From NCBI RefSeq assembly GCF_000454065.1, contig NZ_KE695650.1, forward strand, positions 475,796-539,795: a stretch of 64,000 nucleotides of DNA. The letters are read 5' to 3'. Position 1 is the first letter of the stretch; each line of letters opens with the position of its first letter. The stretch comes from Brevibacillus thermoruber 423 (lineage in GTDB: Bacteria; Bacillota; Bacilli; Brevibacillales; Brevibacillaceae). The translations under genes were made by a program, and so were the position numbers. The notes beneath the pieces were generated by a model. It ran no database searches, was not told the origin of the DNA, and saw only the letters and a list, made by a program, of their open reading frames with translations. Below are positions 37,132-45,499 of the stretch, piece by piece.

Positions 37132-37161
37132 CTGTTCTGTTTGCTGCAGCGAGCAGAACAG
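37132..37161 (+). promoter_or_regulatory. stem-loop just before the acetyltransferase start
   Basis: CTGTTCTG and CAGAACAG pair perfectly (8 bp), extended by weaker pairs, and end 6 bases before GGAGGAG. No T run follows, so it is more likely a regulatory mRNA hairpin or an operator dyad than a terminator. Confidence 0.4.
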
Positions 37162-37183
37162 TTGAAGGAGGAGTGCTGCAGTC

Positions 37184-37774
37184 ATGCTGGAGATTGATCC
37201 TGTCACGCTGGAAGGGGAGCGGGTACGGCTGGAACCGCTCGGCCGCCATCATGTGGACGGCTTGTGGGAAGCGGGACGATACGAGCAGATTTGGACGTAC
37301 ATGTCGGTTGTGTTCCGGCAGCCGGCCGACGCGGAACAATTTGTGAACCAGGCGCTGCTGGCGCAGGAGGCGGGAACCGAGCTGCCGTTTGCGATCGTGG
37401 ATCGCCGGGATGAAAACGTGATCGGAAGTACCCGCTTTCTCAACATCTCCCGCAAGGACCGGGGGCTGGAGATCGGCTTTACCTGGCTGACGCCGTCCGT
37501 ATGGAAGACGCCGGTCAATACGGAGTGCAAGTGGCTGCTCCTGCGCCACTGCTTTGAAACCCTGGGCTGCATCCGCGTCCAGTTGAAGACGGACGCCCGC
37601 AACCTCAACTCGCAGCGGGCGATCCAGCGCATCGGCGGCGTCCGCGAAGGCGTGCTGCGCAATCACATGATTGTCCGAGACGGGTACATCCGCGATTCCG
37701 TCTACTTTAGCATCCTCGACAGGGAGTGGCCGGCGGTGAAGAAGAACCTGCAAATGTTGCTGTTTGGTGAATAA
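37184..37774 (+). CDS. GNAT-family N-acetyltransferase, RimJ/RimL-like
   Basis: A 196-residue GNAT acetyltransferase. It opens VTLEGERVRLEPLGRHHVD, has the central FAIVDRRDENVIGSTRFLNI strands and the acetyl-CoA-proximal GCIRVQLKTDARNLNSQRAI, followed by IGGVREGVLRNHMIVRDGYI, the pattern of RimL-type enzymes acting on small molecules or protein N-termini. The substrate is unknown. AAGGAGGAG precedes the start. It is not tightly linked to neighbours. Confidence 0.85.
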   Translation: MLEIDPVTLEGERVRLEPLGRHHVDGLWEAGRYEQIWTYMSVVFRQPADAEQFVNQALLAQEAGTELPFAIVDRRDENVIGSTRFLNISRKDRGLEIGFTWLTPSVWKTPVNTECKWLLLRHCFETLGCIRVQLKTDARNLNSQRAIQRIGGVREGVLRNHMIVRDGYIRDSVYFSILDREWPAVKKNLQMLLFGE

Positions 37775-37854
37775 CGGGCCATCCCGATTGTGGCCGTCCC
37801 GTAAAGGTGTGTACAATAAGCGTGTGCGACACTGCAACGGGAATGAGGGTTACC

Positions 37855-38265
37855 ATGAAACGGATACACGCTTCGGCCGGATACGTGCTGTTTGCCGGCG
37901 ATCTGGCCGCCTTTCTGCTCTTTACCTACTATGGCAAACGGGCCCACGGGCTGCCTGCCGACGCCCCGGGCATTCTGGAAACGGCTGCTCCGTTTTTGCT
38001 CGGCTGGCTGGCCGCCGCGCTGCTGCTGAGGCTCTACAGCCCCAAAGCGTACGAGCGGCCGGGAAGACTGATCCTGATCACCGTGGCGGCGTGGACGGTG
38101 GCAGCGCCACTCGGCCTCATCATCCGCGCGCTGTGGCTGGGCACACCCATCACCCTGATGTTCGCGGCGGTCGCGTATGGGATCATGCTCGTTTTCCTCC
38201 TCGGCTGGCGCATCCCCTTTGGGATCGTTCACGCGCTGATTCGCCGCCGGACCGCGCCGCGCTGA
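37855..38265 (+). CDS. DUF3054-type membrane protein
   Basis: A 136-residue protein with four membrane helices (about 8-22, 41-60, 77-94, 101-120). The AGDLAAFLLFTYYGKRAHGL opening and ETAAPFLLGWLAAALLLRLY fit the DUF3054 family, whose role is unknown. ATG 37855 is favoured by GAGGG 7 bases upstream; an in-frame ATG 12 bases earlier and another start at 37807 are less well placed. Confidence 0.7.
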   Translation: MKRIHASAGYVLFAGDLAAFLLFTYYGKRAHGLPADAPGILETAAPFLLGWLAAALLLRLYSPKAYERPGRLILITVAAWTVAAPLGLIIRALWLGTPITLMFAAVAYGIMLVFLLGWRIPFGIVHALIRRRTAPR

Positions 38266-38324
38266 TAAAAGCCCGGACCTCTGGAGACGCTAGCCAGTGA
38301 CGACAATCCAGGGGAGGTGGGCGC

Positions 38325-38438
38325 ATGGGCAAGAACAACAACAGCAAGGATCTCGGGAAGAATCGCGGGAAGACGCTGGATGAGCACGATCAGAACACCA
38401 ACCTGCGGCAGTCCCAACACAACGATCGGAACAAGTAG
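38325..38438 (+). CDS. 37-residue hydrophilic spore-like peptide
   Basis: A small gene with an excellent site (GGGGAGGTGG, 5 bases before ATG) and its own terminator. The 37-residue product is almost entirely Asn, Lys, Asp, Gln, Arg, Gly and His (starts MGKNNNSKDLGKNRGK, ends QHNDRNK), with no hydrophobic core. In composition it resembles minor small acid-soluble spore proteins such as SspP, but I cannot show homology. Sporulation-specific expression would be the expected test. Confidence 0.6.
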   Translation: MGKNNNSKDLGKNRGKTLDEHDQNTNLRQSQHNDRNK

Positions 38439-38449
38439 GAGAAACACGA

Positions 38450-38476
38450 AACCGCCGGTGAATCCGGCGGTTTTTC
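38450..38476 (+). terminator. rho-independent terminator of the 37-residue gene
   Basis: A 9-bp perfect stem (38450-38458 with 38464-38472), 5-base loop, then a run of T. Confidence 0.9.
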
Positions 38477-38553
38477 CTTGCGCGGATGTCTTTACTCTTT
38501 CCCACTTCACTCCTGTACGACCCGCAGCCGGGTGTCGAATGCGATTTGCGGGC

Positions 38554-38584
38554 TTGGCGGAGCCGCATCGGCTAGTGATATAAT
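38554..38584 (+). promoter_or_regulatory. promoter of the tenI-thiE operon
   Basis: A perfect TATAAT (38579-38584) with TTGGCG (38554-38559), spacer 19. No TPP riboswitch elements are seen between here and thiE. Confidence 0.5.
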
Positions 38585-38618
38585 AATGGGAGTTTCTCAA
38601 CAAGTGGAGGGAGCGACC

Positions 38619-38981
38619 GTGACCGAACCGATGCAGGACGTACAGCCGGTGACGCTGTCGACACAGGCGTTTTTGATTTTGTGCCGGCTGTTCGACGGCT
38701 GCTACGACGATATGAAGCAGCAGGAACCGATGCGAAATCTGGTGGAATCCATTGCCGATATCCTGTTGGCCGGGGTGCAGAAGCTGGAGGGGCGAGAGAC
38801 GAAGCCGAAAACGGTCACGTTTCCGCTGACGCTGCCGCAATCGTTTTTGCTCCGTCGGCTGGTTGGAGAGATGCTGGCCCGCGTGCCGGAGGGCCAGGAG
38901 GACAAAACGGCGGGCTGGCTGCGGGAGTGCTTGTCGGCGCTGACAGAAGGGGCAGGGGCATATGGAACCCCGGCATCCTGA
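38619..38981 (+). CDS. hypothetical protein upstream of tenI
   Basis: A 120-residue, largely helical soluble protein (LSTQAFLILCRLFDGCYDDM..., TFPLTLPQSFLLRRLVGEML). I do not recognise it. GTG 38619 is chosen because GGAGGG lies 6 bases before it; ATG 38631 is an alternative. It overlaps the tenI start by 20 bases, so it is in the same operon and probably coupled to it. Confidence 0.6.
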   Translation: MTEPMQDVQPVTLSTQAFLILCRLFDGCYDDMKQQEPMRNLVESIADILLAGVQKLEGRETKPKTVTFPLTLPQSFLLRRLVGEMLARVPEGQEDKTAGWLRECLSALTEGAGAYGTPAS

Positions 38982-39594
38982 ACTGCACGTCATCACCAGC
39001 GGCAGGCAGTCCCTCGATGAGGTGCTGAGGGTGGCGGAGGCCGCCTTTTTGAGCGGGATGGACTGCCTGCACATCCGCGAAAAGCAGCGGACCGCCCGGG
39101 AGTGCATGGAGTGGGTGGAAGCGCTGGCCCGGGTCATGCCCCGAGAGCGGATTCTGGTCAACGACCGGGTGGACGTGGCGGCGGCGGCCGGGTGCAGGGG
39201 GGCCCATCTCGCGTACCACAGCTTGACTCCGACGGAAGCCCGCCGGGTGTTGAAGCCGGGGCAGCGGATCGGCAGGTCGGTTCATTCGCTGGACGAAGCG
39301 CGGCAGGCGGCTGCGGAGGGAGCGGATTACCTCTTGTACGGTCACGTTTTTCCCAGTACGTCCAAACCCGGCTTGGCGCCGCGCGGAACGGACGAACTGC
39401 GGGAGATCGCTGCACAGGTGAGGATTCCCGTCATCGGCATCGGCGGGGTCACGCCGGAAAACGCCGGTCAGGTGCTGGCGGCGGGCTGCGCGGGGGTCGC
39501 CGTGCTGTCCGGCATTACGGCGGCGAGCGACCCGGCGGCGGCGGCGCGTGCGTACCGGGAGGCGCTGGATCGATGGAAGGAGAGTCAGGTATGA
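38962..39594 (+). CDS. tenI: TenI-like thiazole tautomerase
   Basis: A 210-residue thiamine-phosphate-synthase-fold protein. CLHIREKQ, RILVNDRVDVAAAAGCRGAH, YGHVFPSTSKPG with the TenI-type histidine, LAPRG and VIGIGGVTPENA are visible. Bacillus TenI isomerises the thiazole carboxylate phosphate used in thiamine synthesis rather than joining it to HMP-PP; the GHVF segment supports that group here. It ends in ATGA overlapping the thiE start. Thiazole-forming genes (thiG, thiS, thiO) are not in the window. Confidence 0.85.
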   Translation: MEPRHPELHVITSGRQSLDEVLRVAEAAFLSGMDCLHIREKQRTARECMEWVEALARVMPRERILVNDRVDVAAAAGCRGAHLAYHSLTPTEARRVLKPGQRIGRSVHSLDEARQAAAEGADYLLYGHVFPSTSKPGLAPRGTDELREIAAQVRIPVIGIGGVTPENAGQVLAAGCAGVAVLSGITAASDPAAAARAYREALDRWKESQV

Positions 39595-40271
39595 GAGACC
39601 GTGAACACTTGCGGAAAAGCATGCAGGTCTATTTTGTGGTGGGCACGCAGGATTGCGGCTATTCGACCGAGCGCACGCTGGCCATTGTCCGGGAGGCGCT
39701 GGCCGGAGGCGTCGGGACGCTGCAGCTGCGGGACAAGGGGAGCCGCCTGACGGACGAAGAGCGGTTTCGTCTGGGCCAGGAGATGAAGGCCCTGTGCCGG
39801 CAGTACGGGGCGCTGTTTGTCGTCAATGACGACGTGGAATTGGCCGTGCGGCTGGAAGCGGACGGCGTCCACGTCGGGCAGGACGACATGCCGCTCGCCC
39901 AGGTGCGGGAGCTGGTTGGCGAGCACATGTACATAGGCGTATCCGCCGGGACGGTGGAGGAAGCGCTGGCTGCCCAGGCAGGCGGAGCCGACTGCCTGGG
40001 GGTCGGAGCGATGTACGCGACCGCATCCAAACCGGACGCCGGGGAGCCGATTGGACCCGCGGGACTGCGGGCCATCCGGGAGGCGGTCGGGAGCGGACTG
40101 CCGATCGTCGGCATCGGCGGCATCACGCTGGACAATGCGCGGGACGTGCTGGCGGCGGGAGCGGATGGCGTCGCCGTCATCAGCGCGATCACCCGGGCCC
40201 CATCGCCCGCGGAAGCGGCCAGAGAACTGAAGCGCATCGCGGAAGATTTGGCGAACGGGCAGCCAAGCTGA
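39591..40271 (+). CDS. thiE: thiamine-phosphate synthase
   Basis: A 226-residue enzyme joining HMP-PP with thiazole phosphate. Key segments: VYFVVGTQDCG, LQLRDKGSR, FVVNDDVELAVRLEADGVHV then GQDDMPL, GVGAMYATASKPDAGEPIG (diphosphate binding) and GIGGITLDNARDVLAAGADG. It shares four bases (ATGA) with tenI, so translation is coupled. The usual ThiE motif is REKG; here it is RDKG, a conservative change. Confidence 0.92.
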   Translation: MRDREHLRKSMQVYFVVGTQDCGYSTERTLAIVREALAGGVGTLQLRDKGSRLTDEERFRLGQEMKALCRQYGALFVVNDDVELAVRLEADGVHVGQDDMPLAQVRELVGEHMYIGVSAGTVEEALAAQAGGADCLGVGAMYATASKPDAGEPIGPAGLRAIREAVGSGLPIVGIGGITLDNARDVLAAGADGVAVISAITRAPSPAEAARELKRIAEDLANGQPS

Positions 40272-40333
40272 CCGCATAACGTACGGTAACGAACAAAACA
40301 GTGCCCTCCGAAGTGGCGAGGGAGGTGGAGAAG

Positions 40334-41242
40334 ATGAAACATCGCATATACCGCATCGGGTACGAATGGGTCAGCAAGCGGGAGCTTTTGGAAAGGCTGC
40401 AGTTGACCGATTGCGTGTTGATCGAACACAGGAAGCTGTCCCCCGCGGCTGACGGCCTGACGGGGGAGACGGCCCCGGAGGATGAGCGGCACGCCGTGCT
40501 GATCCGCAGCCAGCGCCGTCCGGGGGAATGGATCACCTTCAACGGACTGTACGAAATCCAGTCCCGCGAGCCGATCCCATGGATTGATTCGCCGCTGGAG
40601 TACCATCAGTTCGGCACCGAACTGATTCCGGGCAACATCCGCCGGGAAAAGGCTCCTCAGGCGCGCATTCCGGCGCGGACCAAACTGCAGATCGCGGCCA
40701 TCCGTCAGGAGACGGTGTTTGTCACGGTTCCCGGCCACCCGTCCCGCCGTTACGAAATGTCGCTGGCGCACGCCCGGTTCGCCAAAGACTTTCCCACGGA
40801 GCTGGAGCTGAAACTGCAGGTGTATGCGTTTCCGCCCCGCCATGACATCTTTGTCGACTGGCTCCTGAAAGAAGGGCGAAAGACGGGGATCATCATCCGG
40901 CCCAATCAGGAACGGGTGGAGCGCTCAGCGTTTCAGGTGTGGGACGAACTGCGCCAGGAATACGGGATCAGCGTCAGCGCCGCGCTGATCGCCATCAAAC
41001 AGGCCTTGATCGTGCTGGACAGGGCCGGACTGGAGAGCGACTTTCCCTATCCGGTTCAGGATTTGTCCGACCTGTCGCTGTCCAACGACGCGGAGCGGGA
41101 CGCCTTTTACTCGTATCATGCCGTCCGCTGCGCCATGGCGGCCGTCTCGGCGCTGCTGACGACCGATCCCAAGGACCCGCTGCAGGATTTGCTGCTGATG
41201 GACATCATGCTGGAACAGCAGATCAACCGCAGACGCGATTGA
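40334..41242 (+). CDS. hypothetical protein
   Basis: A 302-residue soluble protein that I do not recognise. It opens MKHRIYRIGYEWVSKRELLE. The N-terminal half is beta-rich (HAVLIRSQRRPGEWITFNGL) and the C-terminal half helical (VSAALIAIKQALIVLDRAGL..., DLLLMDIMLEQQINRRR). There is no signal peptide, metal site or nucleotide motif that I can see. GGAGGTGG lies 6 bases before ATG 40334; the open frame begins 11 codons earlier without a site. A clear terminator follows. The 62-base gap from thiE could allow read-through. Confidence 0.6.
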   Translation: MKHRIYRIGYEWVSKRELLERLQLTDCVLIEHRKLSPAADGLTGETAPEDERHAVLIRSQRRPGEWITFNGLYEIQSREPIPWIDSPLEYHQFGTELIPGNIRREKAPQARIPARTKLQIAAIRQETVFVTVPGHPSRRYEMSLAHARFAKDFPTELELKLQVYAFPPRHDIFVDWLLKEGRKTGIIIRPNQERVERSAFQVWDELRQEYGISVSAALIAIKQALIVLDRAGLESDFPYPVQDLSDLSLSNDAERDAFYSYHAVRCAMAAVSALLTTDPKDPLQDLLLMDIMLEQQINRRRD

Positions 41243-41260
41243 GCGTGTCTGCGGTTTTTT
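41227..41260 (+). terminator. rho-independent terminator
   Basis: CCGCAGACGC pairs with GCGTGTCTGCGG (one wobble), then six T residues; it overlaps the last codons of the preceding gene. Confidence 0.85.
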
Positions 41261-41284
41261 CGTTTCCCGCTTTTGCTGTATAAT
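41256..41284 (+). promoter_or_regulatory. candidate promoter of the heme-monooxygenase-like gene
   Basis: A perfect TATAAT at 41279-41284 with only a weak TTTTTC at 41256-41261, 17 bases away. Confidence 0.4.
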
Positions 41285-41317
41285 GGAAGAAAACAACAGG
41301 CAAAGGACGTGACGATC

Positions 41318-41608
41318 GTGTACGTATCGATGAACCGACTGAAAGTCCCGGACGATTACCGGGCCCATTTGGAAAAGGCGTTCAGCGAGAGCGGTGAACG
41401 CATGAAAAACGTGCCCGGCTTCCTGGAGTTTCTCTTCCTGGCGCCGACAGAGGGAGACGAGTACATCGTCTTTACCAAATGGACAAGCGAGCAGGACTTC
41501 CTCAACTGGACCCAGAGCGAGGCCTTCAAGCGGGCGCATGCGAACAGCAACCCGAACAGCCCGGTGCGCTCCGACCTGCGCACCTATCAAGTAAAAGCCC
41601 ATTCGTAG
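41318..41608 (+). CDS. HmoA/ABM-domain protein, possible heme-degrading monooxygenase
   Basis: A 96-residue antibiotic-biosynthesis-monooxygenase-fold protein: MYVSMNRLKVPDDYRAHLEK, VPGFLEFLFLAPTEGDEYIV, FTKWTSEQDFLNWTQSEAF then KRAHANS. IsdG/HmoA relatives use an Asn-Trp-His set to degrade heme; Asn7, Trp51 or Trp59 and His70 are in suitable places, but other ABM proteins have different roles. GTG 41318 is used because AAAGG lies 11 bases upstream; the nearer GTG 41309 is too close to that site. Confidence 0.7.
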   Translation: MYVSMNRLKVPDDYRAHLEKAFSESGERMKNVPGFLEFLFLAPTEGDEYIVFTKWTSEQDFLNWTQSEAFKRAHANSNPNSPVRSDLRTYQVKAHS

Positions 41609-41826
41609 CGCGGCAAAAGCACGACAGCAAAAGCATGCCAGCGGACAAGGCATTCGTCAGCCAAAACAGCAGGCGGGTGCCTTGCGTGGGTTCCTCCTTT
41701 CAACAGGTGTATATCCAGATAAGTTGAACAATAAACATTTTTTGCACAATTTTCGTCCGGATCGTGATATGATAGAGCGAGAGGAGAAAGCGTTTTCATG
41801 TATACCCTGTTGAGGAGGCAGTGAGA

Positions 41827-43590
41827 ATGAATCGTGTGGAATCCGATTTTTCTCTGGTGCAGGTGCCCGTTCATCTCAGAGAGTTTGTTGTGGAACAGGA
41901 TTACGAGCGGTACACGCCCGTCGACCATGCCGTCTGGCGTTACGTGATGCGGCAAAATCTCAGCTTTCTCAGCAAGACGGCCCACGCCGCTTACGTGGAC
42001 GGGCTGCGTACGTCCGGTATCAGTGTGGAGCGCATCCCCAACATCCGGGAGATGAACGAAAGCCTGGCCCAAATCGGCTGGGGGGCCGTCACCATCAACG
42101 GCTTTATTCCGGCCGTGGCGTTTTTTGACTTCCAGGCGCACGGCATCCTGCCCATCGCCTGCGACATCCGCCAGTACGAGCACATCGCGTACACGCCGGC
42201 GCCCGACATCATCCACGAGGCGGCGGGACACGCGCCGATCATCAAAGACGAAAAGTACCGTTCTTACCTCAAATGCTTCGGTGAAATCGGCTCCCGCGCG
42301 CTTTCCTCCCGCGAGGATTACGAATTGTACGAGGCGATCCGGCTGCTGTCGATCGTCAAGGAAGATCCCCATTCCACCGAAGCGGAGATCCGGGCGGCGG
42401 AGTTGGAACTGGAGCAAAAAGCGCAGGCGGTTCAGGAAGTATCCGAGGCCAACCAGCTTGCCCGCCTCTACTGGTGGACGGTGGAATACGGGCTGATCGG
42501 CGACCTGGAGAATCCGCAGATTTACGGCGCCGGCCTGCTGTCATCGGTGGGGGAAAGCATGAGCTGCCTGAAAGACGACGTGCGGAAAATTCCCTTTTCC
42601 CTCCAGGCGTGCATCGAAACGGATTACGACATCACCAAACCGCAGCCGCAGTTGTTCGTCTGCAGGGATTTTGACGAGCTGATCGAAGCCGTGCAGGAAT
42701 TTGCCAAAACCATGGCCATGTCCGTCGGCGGCACGGAGAGCCTGATCAAGGCGAGCAAAATGCCGCAGACGTCCACCTCGGTGTACAGTTCCGGTCTGCA
42801 GGTGAGCGGCGTGCTGAGCGAGCTGGAATTTGACGACAGGGGCGAAGCGGTCTACCTGAAGACGGCGGGACCGACTGCGCTGGCCGTGGGCGGCAAGGAA
42901 CTTCCCGGTCACGGCAAGACCTGTCACGCGGAAGGCTTCGGCTCTCCGATCGGCCTGCTTGCCGGAGAACCCACCCCGCTGGAGGCGTTTACCGACGGGC
43001 AGCTTGAAGTGTACGGGATCGTTGCGGACCGGACAGCCACACTGACCTTTGCCTCCGGTGTACAGGTGGTCGGCAGAGTGGCGTACATTCGACGGGAAAA
43101 CGGAAAGATCGTATTGATCGGATTTGACAACTGCACCGTCACCTACCGGGGAAAAACGCTGTTCCGGGCCGAGTGGGGGACGTACGACATGGCGGTCGGC
43201 GAAAAAATCGTCTCCGTCTTTGCGGGAGCGGCAGACCGCGAAGCGTTTGCCACCGGCACGCACAAGCCCTCAGCCGTCAACGCCAGACGCCCCGTGTACA
43301 GTCCGGAGCAAAAACGGCTGCACCGGTTGTATCAACGGGTGCGCGACATCCGCGAACAGGCCCCCGCGGCTGAGACGGCGCAGCGCGTACTGGCGGAGGT
43401 GGTGCGGGAAGCAGACGAGGCGTTTCCGGACGACTGGCTGATTCGTCTGGAAATCCTGGAAATTCTCCACGAACGCTGCCTGCTCCCGGACAAACAGGCA
43501 CATCTTCGCCGCGCGTTGGAAGCGCTGCGTGAGAAAGACGGGGAACAGGCACAGTTGATCGATAACGGACTGTTGTTGATCGGAAAGTGA
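41827..43590 (+). CDS. phenylalanine 4-monooxygenase (aromatic amino acid hydroxylase)
   Basis: A 587-residue biopterin-dependent hydroxylase. The iron ligands are His130 and His135 (IIHEAAGHAP) and Glu220 (WWTVEYGLIGD), and YGAGLLSSVGE follows as in the family. The C-terminal 280 residues form an extra region with beta repeats and a helical tail; Bacillales forms of this enzyme are known to be about this long, unlike the roughly 260-residue proteobacterial type. It converts Phe to Tyr; no pterin carbinolamine dehydratase gene is adjacent. ATG 41827 is 8 bases after GGAGG, better than GTG 41821. A TATGAT -10-like box is at 41768-41773 without a well-spaced -35. Confidence 0.9.
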   Translation: MNRVESDFSLVQVPVHLREFVVEQDYERYTPVDHAVWRYVMRQNLSFLSKTAHAAYVDGLRTSGISVERIPNIREMNESLAQIGWGAVTINGFIPAVAFFDFQAHGILPIACDIRQYEHIAYTPAPDIIHEAAGHAPIIKDEKYRSYLKCFGEIGSRALSSREDYELYEAIRLLSIVKEDPHSTEAEIRAAELELEQKAQAVQEVSEANQLARLYWWTVEYGLIGDLENPQIYGAGLLSSVGESMSCLKDDVRKIPFSLQACIETDYDITKPQPQLFVCRDFDELIEAVQEFAKTMAMSVGGTESLIKASKMPQTSTSVYSSGLQVSGVLSELEFDDRGEAVYLKTAGPTALAVGGKELPGHGKTCHAEGFGSPIGLLAGEPTPLEAFTDGQLEVYGIVADRTATLTFASGVQVVGRVAYIRRENGKIVLIGFDNCTVTYRGKTLFRAEWGTYDMAVGEKIVSVFAGAADREAFATGTHKPSAVNARRPVYSPEQKRLHRLYQRVRDIREQAPAAETAQRVLAEVVREADEAFPDDWLIRLEILEILHERCLLPDKQAHLRRALEALREKDGEQAQLIDNGLLLIGK

Positions 43591-43603
43591 TTCTCCGGCG
43601 GTA

Positions 43604-43644
43604 AAAGCGGCGTGAAACGTCCGAGCCGATCATCACGCCGCTTT
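43604..43644 (+). terminator. rho-independent terminator after the hydroxylase gene
   Basis: A perfect 12-bp stem (43604-43615 with 43633-43644), loop of 17, ending in TTT. Confidence 0.75.
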
Positions 43645-43726
43645 ACATGGCGACAACCTTTTGGCGATAATAGGAAATGAAGGACGAAATCCAAAATGGA
43701 AACAAGCATGAAGGAGCCAGTGGGAA

Positions 43727-45244
43727 GTGAAAAAACGTGTCTGTATGCGCGTAACCAGTCTGGCCCCTGATCTGGCGGCCAAAGCGTATTCGTTTTTGTC
43801 GAACCACAATCGAATCCCCGATCTGCTCACGGCAGACGACCCGCACACCCTGTCTCTTCTGGAACAGTTGATCAAGGGAGTGGCGGATTTCCTGGAAACG
43901 GGGAACGGTTTCATGCTGGAACAGCAGATGCGGGAGTTCGCGTTGAATCGGGTCAAGCAGGGCATGCCTCTCGCCAGCGTCCTGGAAATGATCCGGCTGG
44001 GACGTGACGTGATCGTGGAGCAGTTGCAGGCGGATGCGGAGCAGTTGATTCAAACGCCCGCGGAATGGCCCACATTTTCTTCCATGCAGATGGACGTGTT
44101 TCGTTTTGTCGACAAGCTTATAGACGCAGTGGTACAAACCTGTCAAATGAACGAGCGCGAGGACAAGCACCGGCCCGAGAACGCTCTCTCCGCCGGTGAA
44201 CCGTTTACGGAAGTGGCGGAACAGGAACTCGTCCAGCTCGTCTTGAAGTCGACGGACATCGCCGTGCTGATGATCGACAAGGACTTGCGGATCGTGGAGG
44301 CCAACTACGCCCTGGCCGACCTGCTCCAGGTGGAGCGGGAGCAAATCATCGGCAAGCAGATCGACGAGATGTTTCGCCCGCGGGAATGCGAGCGCTTTCT
44401 GCAGTGGGTGGTGGAGCGCGGCCAGTCCGGCCATTATGTGGCGGAGTACAATGGCAAGTGGACAACGGTCAGCACCAGCCCGATTTATCACAAGGGGGAG
44501 CTGTGGGGAGCCATCGCCGTGCTGCGCAACATTACCGAGAGCAAGCGGTACGATGAGGAGCTGACCAAGCGGGAAGCGCTCGCCGCCGTGGGTCAACTGG
44601 CGGCCGGCATGGCTCATGAAATCCGCAACCCGCTGACCTCGATCAAAGGCTTTATTCAACTGCTGCGGGAACAGATGGAGACGGAGGGAAACCGATCGTA
44701 TTTTTCCGTCATCCTGACCGAGATCGAGCGGATCGACGGGCTGCTGAACGACGTGCTCGTCCTGGCCCGCTACCGGGACGACAAGATCGTGGCCGAACGG
44801 TTTTTGGTGATGGAGGAAGTGCTGGGCGTGATTCGCCTGCTGGAGCCGGAGTCAAACAGACGGGGCATCCGGCTGGAACTGAACTGGTCCGGCGAACAGT
44901 GGCATGTCTACGGCTACCGCGCGCGAATTAAACAGGCGATTTTGAATATCCTGAAAAATGCGCTGGAGGCACTGGCTGCAAAAGGGTCGGTCGTTCAGGT
45001 GTCGGCGTACGCGTCGATCAATCAGGTCGTCATCACCGTGGAGGATGACGGCATGGGCTTGTCCGACAGCGTCAAGCAAAATCTGTTCGTGCCGTTTTAC
45101 ACGACCAAACCGGATGGAACGGGGCTGGGGCTGTCCACGACGCAGCGGATCATCGTCGATCACGGCGGCGAGATCTTCGCGGACAATTCGCCGCAGTTGG
45201 GCGGGGCGCGGTTTGAGGTTCGGCTGCCGATTTCCGTGCGGTAA
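43727..45244 (+). CDS. soluble PAS-containing sensor histidine kinase
   Basis: A 505-residue kinase without membrane helices. Residues 1-145 form a helical RsbRD/globin-sensor-like N-domain (FLETGNGFMLEQQMREFALN, VLEMIRLGRDVIVEQL). A PAS domain (about 168-270, STDIAVLMIDKDLRIVEANY), the HisKA box with His297 (LAAGMAHEIRNPLTSIKGF) and an HATPase domain (NILKNALEAL, VEDDGMGLSD, GTGLGLSTTQRII) follow. The layout resembles the soluble sporulation kinases of Bacillales, and it is an orphan with no response regulator beside it. GTG 43727 has AAGGAG 11 bases upstream; ATG 43745 is the alternative. Confidence 0.88.
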   Translation: MKKRVCMRVTSLAPDLAAKAYSFLSNHNRIPDLLTADDPHTLSLLEQLIKGVADFLETGNGFMLEQQMREFALNRVKQGMPLASVLEMIRLGRDVIVEQLQADAEQLIQTPAEWPTFSSMQMDVFRFVDKLIDAVVQTCQMNEREDKHRPENALSAGEPFTEVAEQELVQLVLKSTDIAVLMIDKDLRIVEANYALADLLQVEREQIIGKQIDEMFRPRECERFLQWVVERGQSGHYVAEYNGKWTTVSTSPIYHKGELWGAIAVLRNITESKRYDEELTKREALAAVGQLAAGMAHEIRNPLTSIKGFIQLLREQMETEGNRSYFSVILTEIERIDGLLNDVLVLARYRDDKIVAERFLVMEEVLGVIRLLEPESNRRGIRLELNWSGEQWHVYGYRARIKQAILNILKNALEALAAKGSVVQVSAYASINQVVITVEDDGMGLSDSVKQNLFVPFYTTKPDGTGLGLSTTQRIIVDHGGEIFADNSPQLGGARFEVRLPISVR

Positions 45245-45321
45245 AACGGGCGGCAGAGAAAGCAGGCACAGACCTCGTCCTGACTGACCCGCGGTGGGAC
45301 GGATACATATCAACGAGAAAA

Positions 45322-45351
45322 AGACGGATGACTGCTTCATTCGTCTCTTTT
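45322..45351 (+). terminator. rho-independent terminator after the kinase gene
   Basis: A 10-bp stem with one G-U pair (45322-45331 with 45337-45346), then CTTTT. Confidence 0.7.
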
Positions 45352-45381
45352 GCATGGGAACGATCGGTCGAGAAAAGTTAC

Positions 45382-45470
45382 CATAATGTATGTTATGTAA
45401 ATAAAATTCCAACGTTTTTGAGGCAAAGTGTCCGAGCCACTTTTGGGACAAGGACCGCTTCCATTACAAT
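45382..45470 (+). promoter_or_regulatory. ccdA promoter region with an upstream dyad
   Basis: TTGGGA (45443-45448) and TACAAT (45465-45470) with a 16-base spacer form the likely promoter. Fifty bases upstream, CATAA-N6-TTATG (45382-45397) is a perfect dyad in an AT-rich stretch, a possible operator. Confidence 0.45.
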
Positions 45471-45499
45471 AGTACAAAACGCTGCCCTCGGAGGTATTT

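Noticed and set aside
33617-37837. A 1406-residue minus-strand frame
   Set aside because: Antisense to tctC, tctB, tctA and the acetyltransferase gene; repetitive Arg/Gln/His composition.
38480-38618. TPP riboswitch before the tenI-thiE operon
   Set aside because: No CTGAGA or ACC-TGATC-type core seen.
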